Shown: one piece after another, positions 1 to 19,479 of the stretch
How the letters are laid out: the number at the start of each line of letters is the position of its first letter
How positions within the stretch are numbered: the first letter of the stretch is position 1
From: Whitmania pigra
Taxonomy: Eukaryota; Annelida; Clitellata; Hirudinida; Haemopidae
Direction: 5' to 3'
Length of the DNA: 64,000 nt
Assembly: GCA_021613335.1 (NCBI GenBank)
Contig: JAJTWR010000314.1
Coordinates: 2,308,501 to 2,372,500 of the forward strand
Notes under the pieces: model-generated
What the model was told of the DNA's origin: nothing
Database searches by the model: none
The model's input: only the letters and a program-made list of their open reading frames with translations
Translations under genes and position numbers: made by a program

Positions 1-1687
1 GATTCGATTCGATTTTTGCCCATCACTGATATATACAATAAGTAATAAAATGTACAATGGCTTAATGCTTTAATTTTTAATAAATCGCAAATATGAAAAC
101 CTATGAGAGCGATGCTAAAATTTGACGCAAAATAACCAGAAGCCATTTATTATGAAATTCGTTTTTGTTTTAGCAGTGGCTTAGACACTCAAAATTTTGA
201 GCCAGGTCAGTTCTTTCGGCTGGGTAGGCATCAAAACGGGTTTGAAAATTTACAAACGAATTTTCGCGCTGTTCTTAGTTATTGATAACACTTTCAAAAC
301 TCAGTTCATGGGCAAGTTCTCTCTCTATAGAGAGTACTGCCAAGTTTGTAAGCTTTGGCTCGTTGCTGGTTGAAAGTAGTTTTTATGAGCATGAGTTTTG
401 AGAAAAGAGTGCTCATGATTTTTGGGAGAAGATATTTCCAAATATTCGGATAAAAAAGGAAACGGAAATTGTACTACCATAACCAGAATTAAAGATGCAT
501 CTGATCCCGTGATTGCAATTTCTCGTTCTCCCGTGAGCTGCTCCAGGGCAGTGACTATTTCCGATAAATTTTTCACAACATTTACAACGCTTGAGTTCCC
601 GTAGCCCGTTTCCGCGGAGTATCTAAATACTTAGATCGGTCACCTGAATCAAAGCGATAAAAAGATGCAGACAAAACGAAAAGAACCGGTTCAGTGTGCC
701 AAAAGCTCTAACATAGTGAACCGCCACACAACCAGCATGTACACAAGCCAGTTTGACACAAATAGAGCTTTTGGGCTGATTTCTGAAATGAGCTTTTGCA
801 CACACGACCAAATGCCTGCTATAAAAGCAGTATTGCCAAATTTATGGATCCCATAAAATCTGGATAAATGTCCTCTGCTCTCCTCCGATTAAGCAGAAAA
901 ACGACTCCTACCTTCACTTCATTTTCATCCATTTTTAAGTTTCGGAACATATCGCCCTTTTGAGATGCATCATCGACAGTTAAGCAAAAATACTTGCTTT
1001 TATTGATTGATGATTTTCTTTCTAACCTGCTCTGCCAAATTACTCACGAATTCATTTTGAAAATCTGGTGACTAATAACTAATGACATTAATTATCTGTT
1101 TACTTAACTATCACCAAATGTTCAGGAAGCACAAAGTCATACCTGGCCAACAAATGTACTAATGTGCAAAAAAAATCAGCTATATTCCTTGACCCATTCA
1201 TTACCATGAATCACCTTCTAGGTGTAGTGCATTCTTATTTATTAGCGCACTTTATGTACATAAAGAAATCTCAAGATCATGTTAATATATTGCCGCCATA
1301 CTGATTTTCGGTTATCTCGACGCATTTTGGCAAACCCCTAGGCCGGCGACTTAACCGTCTTCAACCGTACATACATTTACTATTTATTAAACATCTTTGG
1401 CCAAAAGAAATAAATGCATTTATTGGTGATTGCCACACTATTAAAGTAACTTTACAAAGTTACAATATTGTTGCGATTTTTACATCATTAAAGTAATGGT
1501 ACCACATTGCGCGTTTTAAAAATCACTTTTACACAAACAGGAAAAATTGCATGTTATATCCTTTCATGCGTTCTTGACGATAAAATGATAATTCAGAGCT
1601 TTAAGTTACGATACCACAAAGTCAAGTAACTTCGTCATCTGATTTTATCACCAGCAATTAATTGAGGAGACGAAAGTTTTAGCATGA
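1..1687. other. Intergenic stretch, no gene recognised
   Basis: AT-rich sequence between the window edge and the end of the cullin pair. The longest minus-strand open stretch (about 325-617) reads a peptide containing VVNVVKNLSEIVTALEQL, which I cannot assign to a family. It has no clear start and only weak splice context, so I do not call it a gene. No RNA gene or repeat was recognised. Confidence 0.5.
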
Positions 1688-1693
1688 TTTATT
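1688..1693 (-). promoter_or_regulatory. Polyadenylation signal of the cullin-5-like copy
   Basis: AATAAA on the minus strand, about 35 bp past the TGA that ends the rearranged cullin. Position and exact hexamer fit a cleavage signal. No transcript evidence. Confidence 0.45.
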
Positions 1694-1727
1694 TCTCTAA
1701 ACTTTTAAAAAATTATGCAAAAAAAAC

Positions 1728-4700
1728 TCAAGCCAGATAGTTGTACATGTCCGTTTTGCCTTTTACCCTAGATAAATACTCCTTATCTATGAGGCAATCA
1801 ATGACGTTCTTGATGAAAACCTGGGTTGGGACAAAATTCGACATTGACTCTTGGATTACCTCGTTCACGAGGTCACTGTGGGTTGATTTCTTCTTGGCTT
1901 TCATAATCCTTACGATGAGAGCTTGAAGGTAATACTTCCTCTCCTCCAAAACCGTTCTTGTTGTTATCTTTGTATCATGCTTGGCTTCCCTGAAAATTGG
2001 CATGAGTCTGATATTTACTCTTTTACTGACATATTTATAATTCAAGCTGAATGTAGACTCTTCAGTTACTTCCAGATTGGCTCCTTCCTTCAAATATTAT
2101 TATAATATATATAAATTTATATATATATATATATATATATAATTTATAATTAAGCACTTACACCACTTAATAGTATTTTTTGAGTTGAAAGAAATTGCAA
2201 ATGTTTTATGAGGTCCTTTGCATCGATTTCAGTTGACGATTTAATTTCATTAAATGTCGCCGATTCCACATTGTTAAATACGGACAAAATTATTGTAAAT
2301 ATCACTGAAGTCTGCAAGATGCATGTTTTACTCAAATAATTGAGCTTAATGTGGCATGAGCTCAACGCGTGATGCCAATGAAGTTTCCGACCGTTGTAAT
2401 TTGTACAATAAAATTTGTTGAATTCTGTCATTGCTAGTGACAACTCCTGAGGAATCACAGGTGATAACTTGCATGCTTGGATTGGCCATGATCCAGTCTA
2501 GAGATTCAACATTTAATATTCAAGTGAATTATGCACAATATTTTTACACTTTGCACAAACCTGCATAGAAGTAATATTGAATGACATTGGTAAAATGATG
2601 CTGTTGTTGAATTTTGATGTTAACTCTTTGCTCAGATGATAATCGGTGACCATTTTTACTAATGATCTCACAAATTGATATCCACATTCATGCTACAGAT
2701 TCACAAAAAGATGTCAATTATAAAAATATCATCAAAATAAAAAAGACTTACTTTCAGTTTATTAATCATCATTTCCTCTGCTTCCATAAATATTGAAGAT
2801 GATTGAAGCAGTCTGATGGCCAGAGCTTTGGAATATAGCTGTTGACAATTTGTAACAACTTCATAAATGTGCAATAACATAATAACTTATTATAAGTTTA
2901 ATAAGTTAAAAAAAAATGTTAGCCTTTTAATAATGTTTGTGGTTAAACTTTTAAACTTTTACTCTTCAGTTGTTAAGAAAATCATTTCAGTTAGCACTGC
3001 AGTTGTTTTAGAAAATGCATGCTATAAGCACATGAGGCCAACCTTATTAAAGACATCTTTATCATCAATGTACTTAAAAATGGTAACAATTCCAGTCAGT
3101 TTCTCTTCCAAGCCATCTTCATTGAGTTCTTTTGAACCATTATTCAACAATTGATCACAATGTTGAACCAGCTGCACAATCATAACATAACTTAATTAAC
3201 ATCCTAATAAATCTTTCATTTAATTAGTCACTCACAAGATCAGGCAATGTATAAATTTTTTTGTCACAGACTTGAAAAAATTGATTGAAAGCATTTTTGA
3301 AGACCTTTCAAAAAAAAGGGTATCTCACAATAATTCAAAATGAAATTTATGGAAAAAAAATTAAAAAAACCTTGTCGAAACAAGAAATGAAACTGCAAAT
3401 GAAACTCCTTTTAATCAACTTTAACTGCTTTCCACGAAAGTCAATAAGGGAGTCTATGATATGTTTCACCTATTCGAGGAATTAAACAATTTGAAATAAG
3501 ATTGTTTTAAGCACAAATACGAAGTTTGGAATGTATCGCATTTGCTTGATTAACCACTGACTGTTATTAAAATGTGAAGCATAGACAACACTAATCATGC
3601 ATTAGTGTTCACAAAGAAGCCAATCAACATACATTGTTTTCTTTGAAGCTAGTAAAGATATCCTCAGATATCCTATCCTTGATGAAGTCTTGGTAGATGT
3701 GTTGCATACGTGAGATTGCATCGCCAGAGAACTGGATCAATTGGAATAAATTGCTCAAGGCTACAAAACAATTTCAGCATTACCTTAGTTTGAATATTTT
3801 ATACTAGCAGAACCTGCGCAGTTCGACGCACGAGGTGCCTTAGTAAATTGTAGATTATAATGTTGTGTTATAGACAAACAAGGCTACGTCAAACCGAATT
3901 GGAATCTGTTTAAATTATTATTATTTAATTATATTATAAGAGCCACATCATTGCAAAATTTTTAAATACATATTTTCAAACTCACCTTCCTCGTTTTGAT
4001 TATCTAGCAATGTCCTGCAGTGGCCGATAATGGAGTCAAGATGGTCAATTACAAGTGTCTGCCTGGTATCATGAAGTATTTCATCATAGGAGTTCGGCAT
4101 GATTAGCTTTGTTCTTGACTTCTGTTTTTCCAACAGATGAAGGCACTGCAAGATGAAAATGCTTTAATAGATAAGCTTACTAATCTTAATATCTGAATGA
4201 AATAATTATATTTGTTCAAGTCATACAGGCATAATAAACTTCTGGTAATAAACATGTAGCTTAATAATGCTCAGGAAGCTAATGAAGGAATATGCCCTGT
4301 GACTCCCTAACAAAATGAAAGTTTTTCAGTGATCCACAAAGGTTTGGGAGATGTTTGCTTGGTCCCTTGAAGTTTGTTGAGCTTAGAGTGGATAAAGATG
4401 AACAAGAGGATCGCCTTAAGAATATGTGTGGTGAATAGGGTCACATAATGCAGGGGCATGCAGGGTTTGAGATATGGGAAGCTTAGTGTTGCTAAGAGAA
4501 GAGATGTGGTTTTGGTTGCAAAGATAATGGTACACTCATTTACAAATGACATTAAATGCGCCTTAGCATTTGAAGCAATGTTGCATACGGCGAGTGCAAG
4601 CAGCCGCTTTGAAGAAATTCAACACTCACTTTGCAATATATGACTTCGACATGTGAAAGGTCACCACAAGTCTTTCATCACCAGCCACTTAATGAGTAAA

Positions 4701-6911
4701 ACAGTAAAGTTGCTTTAAATTAACAGACGGGGAGATCCAACTGATCAATTGCTGTGGCACACTCCTCAAGAACTTCAGGAGTATGGGCTGAAATGCTCGA
4801 TGAAAGTAGCGCTCCTCTGATAATCCCCTGTCTGCAGGCTCCGCAGTAGGAGTTTCTAAGTTCTACAGAAGAAACAAATGCCTACCATTTTCACATGTCC
4901 TTGGGCCTCCATAATGTCCTTGAATTCGAGAGGTTTCAGGCTGAAGTTCTTCACATGCTGGAGGTATATTTTTTTGAGGTGTGACTCCAAGATCTGAAAC
5001 AATTTTTTCCATTTAAGATAGAAAGCATGAGTCACAATTCATTACTGTAGCGAACAATAAGACATTGTTAATGTTTTGAAAGGTACTACGCTTCAATACT
5101 AGAAAGCCTCCAAACATATTTTGTAGATTAACCTTCAAGTAAAAGTACAAAAAATATTTGACTTTTTAACACTGCTGGGGTACAATTACAATTGACAATT
5201 TACTTATTACCCAATAACCAATATTGTAACTAAATGTGAAGATCAGTACTAAATTATCATCAGTTTCATATGTAACATATAAGTGAATGATTGGCTGCAT
5301 TACCAATGCTCAAATCCACTAGCTTTGACATCAAATGCAACAATCTTCAAAGTCTGCTTAAACTGCATGTGATAATTTTGTACAAATTACTATGTAACAC
5401 TTTATGGTATAAGTAAAGAAGTAGGAGTATTTACAGACTTATTTTACTTTTTTTGCTGTAAGTAAAAGTAATTCAGTTATATTTAAGTTGAATTTTACTT
5501 CATTGCCAAGAAACACTGAACAAAAAATCATAAAAAAATTTTAGATATGCAAACATAAAGCTATGAGCATATCACTGATGTTTAAATGTTTTGCTGAGTA
5601 ATAATGAAATCATACTTAACTAGTAATACTCATAATTATTAAAAAATATTAATTATGGAATACTTCATCTTACATTCAGTTTCTTCAACGTCAGTTTCTC
5701 TGCTTCCACAGATGGGGGTAGAGAGCTAAATATTCTTTCTGCCAAATTTGTTCCATAAATCTATTTTCATAATTCATAATTAAAATCAGTTAAGTTCCAT
5801 AAAATATTATTTTAACATTTAACAAATACCTCATTAAACAAAGTTTTATTATCGACATATTGGTATAGGTTACATGCAACATCCATTTCCTCCTCAAATG
5901 CATCTCGATTGATCAACTCCTTTGTCGCACTTTTCAGCAATTGATCGCAATAATTAGCCAACTGCAATTATTTGATAAATATTTACGTAAAACAAGTTAC
6001 ATTTTAACATTATAATAACAGTGATAATAATAATAAAAATGTTTAACTCACTATAATTGGGGCCAGTGTAATGCTCCCACTTTCCAAGGGTCTTGTTGAA
6101 ATAGTTTTTTTGGAGAACAAATTTGTTTTTGTCCACATTTTTATGGCCATCTTAAAATGCATAGCTTATTTAACTTATTATTTGTTACAAATATTGACTA
6201 ATAATATATGCTTTGCAATTATTACACTGTTGATATGATATTTGTTAAGGAATAAACAAAAATTTGTAACTTTGTCTTACAGCATAAATACTCAGTTTTT
6301 TGTTCTCAGGAGCATTGTCCTCCTGGTGCCAATTTGATTTCTTCAGCCTCAAACTCTCGAGATAATTTAAGTCCAAATACCTTACAAATAAAATTATCAA
6401 TCACAGTAAATCTTCAATTATCTGAATTTTATTATTCTCATAGCAACTGCTTACGCGAAAATGTCCTTAAATTGTTTTGCAACTGTGTCGTAGCTGTTCC
6501 AAATTTCAAGACACTTCTCAATGTTGTCATTTTCACTGACGATTTTCTGAGAAATAGTTGTATAATTACATTTATTAACATATTTATGGTTCAAATCACG
6601 GATGGTTATAAACCTGATGGCATTCCTCAACGAACTCTTCACAAAATACTTCTACCATTTCATAGAGAGCCTTGGCATCCGTCAAACATATTTTATAGAT
6701 TAAGCTGCAAGTAAAAATATTGTTCAATTAACATCTGTTTTCAACGTAATTGTGAAAGTTTATATGATTCCGTTATTATTTATTAAACTATCGCTTACTT
6801 CTTGTATATCTTCACGGATTTCATATACTTTTCTCCCTGTGCAACACGCTTTATCCATTTCTTTAGCGTTTCTATTTCATCGTTTAAGTTTGTGATACAC
6901 TGGTGGCCCAT
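1728..6911 (-). CDS. Rearranged cullin-5-type paralogue
   Basis: A cullin (scaffold of a RING ubiquitin ligase) related to the intact copy at 7738-14130. Exons in transcription order, named by their match to the intact gene: 1' 6799-6911, 2' 6614-6704, 3' 6455-6546, 4' 6281-6380, 11' 6052-6150, 12' 5830-5961, 13' 5674-5760, then 7 4886-4993, 8 3986-4145, 9 3633-3760, 10 3371-3469, 11 3236-3304, 12 3043-3171, 13 2752-2838, 14 2561-2692, fused 15-17 2162-2497, fused 18-19 1728-2087. All have GT-AG borders and phases close, giving a possible 773 aa protein. The C-terminus keeps the neddylation lysine context (IVRIMKAKKK) and ends NYLA. Exons 5-6 are missing, and exons 11-13 occur twice (LANYCDQLL in 12', LVQHCDQLL in 12). 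It could be one expressed chimeric gene, or a 5' fragment (5674-6911) beside a 5'-truncated copy (1728-4993). Divergence from the intact copy is high, so relaxed constraint is likely. Confidence 0.75.
4478..4590. repeat. Dispersed repeat, copy a
   Basis: Sits in the intron between exons 7 and 8 of the rearranged cullin. Matches 15200-15300 in the same orientation, starting GTTGCTAAGAGAAGAGAT. No coding content. Confidence 0.5.
4727..4850 (-). pseudogene. Relic of cullin exon 8
   Basis: Between exons 7 and 8 of the rearranged copy, one minus frame reads PEVLEECATAIDQLDL. It aligns with the exon 8 stretches YDEILHDTRQTLVIDHLD (rearranged copy) and YDKIISATRQMLVLDHLD (intact copy). It begins CRQ where exon 8 begins CLQ, but has no good acceptor and runs into a stop just after the similar part. 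I read it as a decayed extra exon 8. An alternative frame is also open here, so confidence is limited. Confidence 0.35.
5288..5385 (-). pseudogene. Relic of cullin exon 14
   Basis: Downstream of exon 13' a minus frame reads KQTLKIVAFDVKAS and then meets TAA. It resembles the exon 14 segment GKLQRMLTDIKISED of the intact copy and sits in the expected order after 13'. Splice sites are weak and the frame is broken, so it is probably a dead exon. It suggests that the 5' fragment was once a separate longer copy. Confidence 0.35.
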
Positions 6912-7577
6912 AATTCCTTTAAGTCTCTCAACGCGCTTTAGCTTATTTACGATTGTTTTAAAGACAACACATATGTTCACAAACACAGCAAATACCAAAG
7001 ATCTTAGGTTTAAGTTTTTATAAATTAAATTGATATGTTTATATTGACCTATTTCTACATATTTTGGTAAAAAGTAAATGTTGATTTAGTAACACTTTAA
7101 ATTACAATTATGCATAAAAGAGTAATCAATCCAGCATATCAATTAACTTAATCTGTAAAATATAACATAACATAACATTTTATTTATATTGAATGGTTTA
7201 AGAAAATTCTAATCAATCAAAATTAACATCGACTTAAGATCGAAACCTGAACGCGCCTTTGGGCAAAGATTCACCAACCATAGATTTTTTGGTTAACTCA
7301 TTAACAACTTTCTAAAATTCAACTTTACCATAATTCTATAAACCGACACACGAAACCCATTAAGACAGCCTTTAACATTAATAGTAACTATAGCGCCAAT
7401 TCGTAAGGGTTGAAATGTAAAAAACAGCAATACTAAGATCGAAGTTTTTAGAACTTGTTCAGGTCAACAATTATAAAATACTCTCGCTACGATTCGTTGA
7501 TATTGTTGCCCACATTATATTGCTACCTCGATAAACGTTGTCGTTCCAAATTCGGATTAATTTGGATATGAAAAGCA

Positions 7578-7583
7578 TTTATT
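7578..7583 (-). promoter_or_regulatory. Polyadenylation signal of cul5
   Basis: AATAAA on the minus strand about 155 bp beyond the stop codon of the intact cullin. It is the best-placed hexamer between the two cullin copies. Confidence 0.4.
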
Positions 7584-7737
7584 TATAGATAATAACAAAC
7601 GCGTGGCGACTCAGTTTGCTCGCTGAGGCGTGATTTGTCCGTGTTCAGATTCTGGACAGCTTGCTGAAGGACCACACAAAGAATGATAAATGGGGATGAA
7701 ATAAGGAAGGCAGGAGCGAGTGTCAGAGAAGCTGGGA

Positions 7738-14130
<6,393 letters not shown>

Positions 14131-14924
14131 CGCGAGTCAAACAATTCTTGGTCGACGCCTAAGGTACGTCTCTCGGATATTTCGCTAGTGTAAAGCTATT
14201 AAATAAATTTAATTAGACTTAGAATACAATTGACATTGTAAGGCGGAGAGTTTACTAAAACGTATCAGAAAATGAGAATAAAAGTAAGCGTCATACCAGG
14301 AGTTACAATCACAAAATGTGTTATTTACAATAGCTGTCTATTTTGATCAACAAACTAAAAATTATTGTATTTAATCGTACTTTTGAGGTAAGATCAAAAC
14401 ACAGACCTCAGATACCAAAAACGTAATTCATAAAAATAAAAGTTTGCTAATAAAACTGATTTTTAAATTAGCAATACACCTGCTATCATTCAAATGTTCG
14501 TTGAATGAGATTATGAGCTCAACAAAAAGCATAGCAATATACGCCGTACATGTGCAAGACCATAAAATGAAAAAAGAGATAGTTATAGTTGCAATACCAA
14601 TATAAGTTTCTCATAGTCGAACTTGTTTCTATTTTTGTAAAAAAACTTTCTGTCTAATTTGCCTGGAAAATATCTCTTGTGAGATAATAATAATGTAACA
14701 GAGAGAACACTTCGAAGTACTCTATTTCTATCTTGAGACAATTTTGTGATTGGCGCTAGCTTTAATCACGAATTGTGCGACATTAAAAAACATTAATTAC
14801 AAAGTGAAACACATTTCTTCAGAGATTTATTTAACTGGGAGTGATGATTCCGCTAAGTAATCATTGTCAATTTAGATATTTTACTTGTTGGTCTTTCGCT
14901 AAGACAATAAGGTCCTAATGGAAG

Positions 14925-15165
14925 TGGTGGAAAATACCAAAGCGGCGGTGGCCAAAGAGGATAGGATCGAAGCGAGCACTGTGCTGAGAAATACTCTGAG
15001 CTAGCGAAAGATCTGGAGGAGAGCAGGTTTCGGGATACCCCCGTAGAAGTTGGGGCGAGAGGTTTAGTTGGTCAGTCTGCCAAATGATACGTTCCTCACT
15101 CAAAAACAGGTTTATCGAGCCTGGAAAGAACGAAGGCTATTATAAAAATGTCGGAGGCAGCAAAT
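14925..15165 (+). mobile_element. Decayed retrotransposon ORF2 end
   Basis: A plus-strand frame reads EKYSELAKDLEESRF, then TPVEVGARGLVGQSAK, a stop, and further on SSLERTKAIIKMSEAA. The PVEVGARGLVGQS type of motif is familiar from sequence downstream of reverse transcriptase in non-LTR retrotransposon proteins and derived host annotations. Only this short end is visible and it carries a stop, so it is a dead fragment. Family unknown. Confidence 0.5.
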
Positions 15166-15199
15166 GTATGTGTTGGAATTGTCAACTCTGAATTGAGAG

Positions 15200-15300
15200 G
15201 CCGTAAGCGTTGCTAAGAGAAGAGATCGCGTTTGGTTGTTGAGATGACGGCGCTCGCATCCGCAAATGACATAACGCGAAAAAGCATTTGACGCAATATA
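15200..15300. repeat. Dispersed repeat, copy b
   Basis: Shares GTTGCTAAGAGAAGAGAT, followed by further similar sequence (TTTGGTTG, then a CAAATGACAT-type segment), with 4478-4590. It directly follows the retrotransposon relic, so it could be that element's 3' untranslated region. Confidence 0.5.
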
Positions 15301-16632
15301 TTACTAAAAAGAAACGACGCAACGTGAAAATCGCATACATTTTATATGCACAATAAATCAAAATAAGTGTGCAATGCCTTGTCAACAAATCAAATAAGAG
15401 TGTACAACAATGCGATGCCCTACCAAGCAATTTTAGCTAAATTATGAAACCTAGACATTAAAGCCGAGTTAATTTATAACATTTGCAAATGTTAATACAA
15501 ATTTTTTTAAATGTAACAAAAATAGTAAAGATCGACGCTAGTAGACGAATGTAATGGAAAATGATACAAAATGATCCTGAGGACAATGGAATGCTTATAT
15601 CAGGAATTTCTTCAGTAGAATGAGAAACTAAGTGGAAATTCTTGCACTTTGAAAAAGGCAAAATATGATTATAGCTGATCGAAAAATATATGCATATAAT
15701 ATTAATAAATCACAGACAAGAAATTGTCTGAGTCCTGCTGACTATCACAACCATGAAAAATTATCAACATTTGCCTGAAAAAGTGGAAATTAATTCAAGT
15801 AGAAATATAGAATTTCAATGGAGAAGCGATTGATCAGTGGTTAATAACATAAAGTCAAGAATCTGTAAAATGAGAGAATTGCTGAAGAAAACAGTCGATG
15901 GCATAAAGCGAGATAAACTCGGGTGAGCATGAAATTGCAAGATCATAAGTCGCACATGTGTGTATCACATAATTTAAACATTATTTCATGATATATTTGA
16001 TTGATGTTTAGCAATTTGCAACAAATGTTCCCATGTTTCAAATAACAAACATTTAATAACCATTAGAAAACGGCAATCTGGAGGCACTAGATAACATGAA
16101 TCTCACAATATCACTGCATCACAAATGCACAGAAAATTAAAATATTAAAATGTATCAACTACAATATCAGATCACAATACCCACAATAATGCCAAATTAT
16201 TTCTTTAATGAACAAAGAAAACAAACAAAATGAGGAAATTCTCATGAAAATAAAGTAAAAAATTCTACAACTCATGACCAGGAAGTATTTGAGCATTTTC
16301 ATGCACTTTGAGCAAATGATTGGCATGGTCGGTGCCAATAGAACGTCTCATCGCCACCCACAGTCAACGATGTCATTCAAAGGTAACTTTTGATTGAGTT
16401 TAACAAAGTTAAAAATTGACAAGAATAACAGTAGTAATATTGATAATAATGAGAATAAAATAATATCATTATCAATAACGTCAAAAAAATCTGGCAAGAG
16501 CCTTATTTCAAATTTATGGCATGTGGTGATTTGGAAATCAATGATATTAAGCAAAGTTGTTCCATCAAGAGTAACATTGTACTTAATAAATAATTCAAGC
16601 CTGACATCAACATAGGCATTGACACATCAGAT

Positions 16633-16926
16633 CTAAATGTAGGTCTTAAAGACCTGTTCTCTTTTCCCACTGGAAGACTGGTGTCTATTTTTGGCAATCG
16701 GGCTTTCGAAGATGTCGTCATCCAATTCCTCGTTGTCAGTGGTCATCGACTCAAGTCTCTTGAGGTTCAGCAGTTCGGGATCCAATTTGAGGAAGTAAGC
16801 AAACTGGAAATAAAGATATGGATGTGCAATAAATGTGCAAAATAAGGATATTGATCTACTCACAAGAAAGAATTATATTGATATATAAAGAAAAAATTGT
16901 ATAATAAAGATCACAACGGCAACAAC

Positions 16927-17004
<78 letters not shown>

Positions 17005-19479
17005 AAGAGTTATTCTTAATGAAGCCATCCTTATTTCTATTGTTAGATTAAATTTAGTCTTAATAAGTCCAATAACAACACAATCATCATCACCTTATCT
17101 TTGAGCATCTGACAGAGGTTAAAAGCTCTGTTGATGATGAGCATAAAGTCGTTCAAGCGAGGCACGGTGGTCTCCATCTGAATGAATTATTATAATGGAT
17201 AACTGATAAACTAAATTGCATTTTCAATTTATAAAATATTGATTTTTGCTTCACAACTTAAACTCATATTTCATTACTCTTTTTCTTTAAGCTATTGATT
17301 TATAATACAAAACAATTGTGTGACTTTTGAGCTATTACAAGAGAATGGTAACAATATAAGATTGTCAAATGATGTCAGGAAAACATTATAAACATGATGA
17401 ATGCATATCAGCATAGCTGTCAGCACATATTGAACTCATGTATTGACACTTGACATTTAATGAGAATTCACGATTTTGAGCCAAGCCTATCAGTACACTT
17501 ACAAACACTTTGCTTGTGCAAACGGGCTTTCCCTTTTGATTGGTCAGCAGTTGATAGATGGAGCAGATGACTTGAGGAGATTGGATAGAAAAACTCAGAT
17601 TGAAGTCAGAAGGAAGGGGCGGGCTTAACCTGACCTAGAAATTAAATTGGTTTTGGGTCATTTGAGTAAACACAAATCAGGCCATTAGCATAAAACATAT
17701 ATGCTAAGCAATTGCTTATTGAACAATATCTGATTGGATGAATAGTCGACCAATTAATGAGGTTATAAAAAAAAACATTTATTTACATCTTTGGAGAGGA
17801 AGCTGTTGCTGTACAAAGCACTTTTGCTAGGCACCACCAGAACGTCCTTGCCCTTTCTCAGGAAGACAATCAAATCCTCCAATTCCTTTTGAAATATCAT
17901 AACAGATAAACATTAATTAATAATTTATGATAATTCAAACACTGCCCTATTTGAAAACAATGGTAAAAATACAATTTAATGAAGACTTATTTATTTGCAC
18001 CAGTGCATTCTGGACACTTACAAAAGGAAACTCACATTAACAAGTTGGTGGGCTGTTTCATGATTGGGCAACTCCAATGCAGTTTCAGCCAATTGGAGAG
18101 CTTCATTGAGATGATTTGTTGCTTCTTGAAGCTATAAATGGCAATAAGTAAACCAGTTTAAATCTTTCTAATTTATAAATATGGAGTTTTAGAAACGTAA
18201 TGAATAAATTAATTAATTATTATAATCATCCCACCTGAGCCAGTTTAGTAGGATAACTGTGGTCCATCCTTGAATGATAGCCAATCATCTGATTGCCCTG
18301 GCTAAGTATTTTAATGCTGAGATCCTGATAAAGTGATAAATTATACTATTAATATCAGTGGTACAATCATCTTTACTTTTTGGCTTTATGCTGTTGTTAT
18401 AAAAGACTATTATCATCTACAACATACCAGCCATTTTCGGTTATTATTGTGCAATTAAACTCTAAAAATGACTAAACATTATCTATGGACATTATCTATC
18501 ACTTAATGAACATGTGAGACGTAATCATCGCAAAACCTGACCGCATCTGTTATGAAGGGTCCTTCTAGAGATAAAATGCACTTGCTTCCACTGCAAAACA
18601 TTACAAAATAATGTCATATTGTTGCCATTTTCATGATTCAATGAGGACGATATTAACTGTACTTATAGAATATTAATACATCATTATGATTTGATCATTC
18701 CGACATAACTGAGATGCTTATACATGTCGCAAACATTGTTGATATTTTCCATGCAAGCAGAATTTTATTGAAGATTACACACAATAAGTGCTCATATCTT
18801 AAATCATGTTGTTAATGATGATGTTGTAAAAATGTAACAAAAAAAAAATAAAAATTAATAACTTTGTTCCATTCATGATGTACTTTTCTCCATTTGTCTT
18901 AGATTCTAAAAGCAAGTATAAATAATGTAATCTTATGAAGGGCCATTTTCGACACATTGTATCATCGTTATATCCAATCGTATCATGTGATCTGCCTGTC
19001 ATACAAATCCATGTAAAATGCACAAGATCTTACTTGGTTCCAACAAATCAATGGCCACCTGTTGATGTAATACATAATTTTCATAATAGATACCGATGCA
19101 CAAATATGTTTAGCAATTGTAGAAATAAATATGTTATTACACTTATTTATCATTAAATTATATTAAACCAGCAGTCATGCACAAAATGCACTCACACTGA
19201 GAATTGTTATCAACTCTTTGTATGTTCGATGGCTTTCTGAATTCAGCAACCATTTGTATTCCCTTGCCTGAATAAAATTTTGACACTATGTTAAATTTAA
19301 TGATTTGTTTTAAATCTTAGTCCTAATTCCAAAAATTAGCTATTAGTTTTAAAGTGTTTAGCTTTAGCGTTAAAATGCACCATAGCTTCACATTGTATAA
19401 TTCTTCAAGCAATGGCCATTTTTAAATGCAATAATCCTATATTCACCAGAACAATTTCTTCAGCGTTATCCCTCGACAT
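16633..19479 (-). CDS. ROGDI: Rogdi homologue
   Basis: Rogdi-family protein. The family is linked to V-ATPase-regulating RAVE-type complexes and, in humans, to Kohlschutter-Toenz syndrome. Ten phase-consistent exons: 19447-19479, 19196-19267, 18863-18897, 18542-18590, 18235-18324, 18036-18131, 17787-17885, 17503-17634, 17094-17177, 16633-16803. They encode 286 aa; the human protein has 287. Matching stretches are AREYKWLLNSE (family EEFRWLLHDE), ILSLEGPFITDA, LSPPLPSDFNLSF (family APALPSDLLVNV) and VPRLNDFMLIINRAFNLCQM followed by LKDK (family [24 protein letters not shown]). The C-terminus differs, adding a charged serine-rich tail that ends KTYI. The start is an ATG (MSRDNAEEIVL) in an 11-codon first exon. 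Exon 3 has a weak donor and is the least certain. Confidence 0.82.
16927..17002. repeat. (ATA)n microsatellite
   Basis: About 25 uninterrupted trinucleotide units in the last intron of rogdi. Confidence 0.95.

Larger units (their letters stand above)
14131..16632. other. Spacer between cul5 and rogdi
   Basis: Holds the cul5 5' flank, a retrotransposon relic (see separate entry), and a dispersed repeat at about 15200-15300 that also occurs near 4478-4590. The remainder is AT-rich with no frame that I can support. Confidence 0.5.

Noticed and set aside
16394..16721. Overlapping frames on both strands downstream of rogdi
   Set aside because: Low-complexity and out of phase with rogdi. The region past the rogdi stop is probably its 3' untranslated region.
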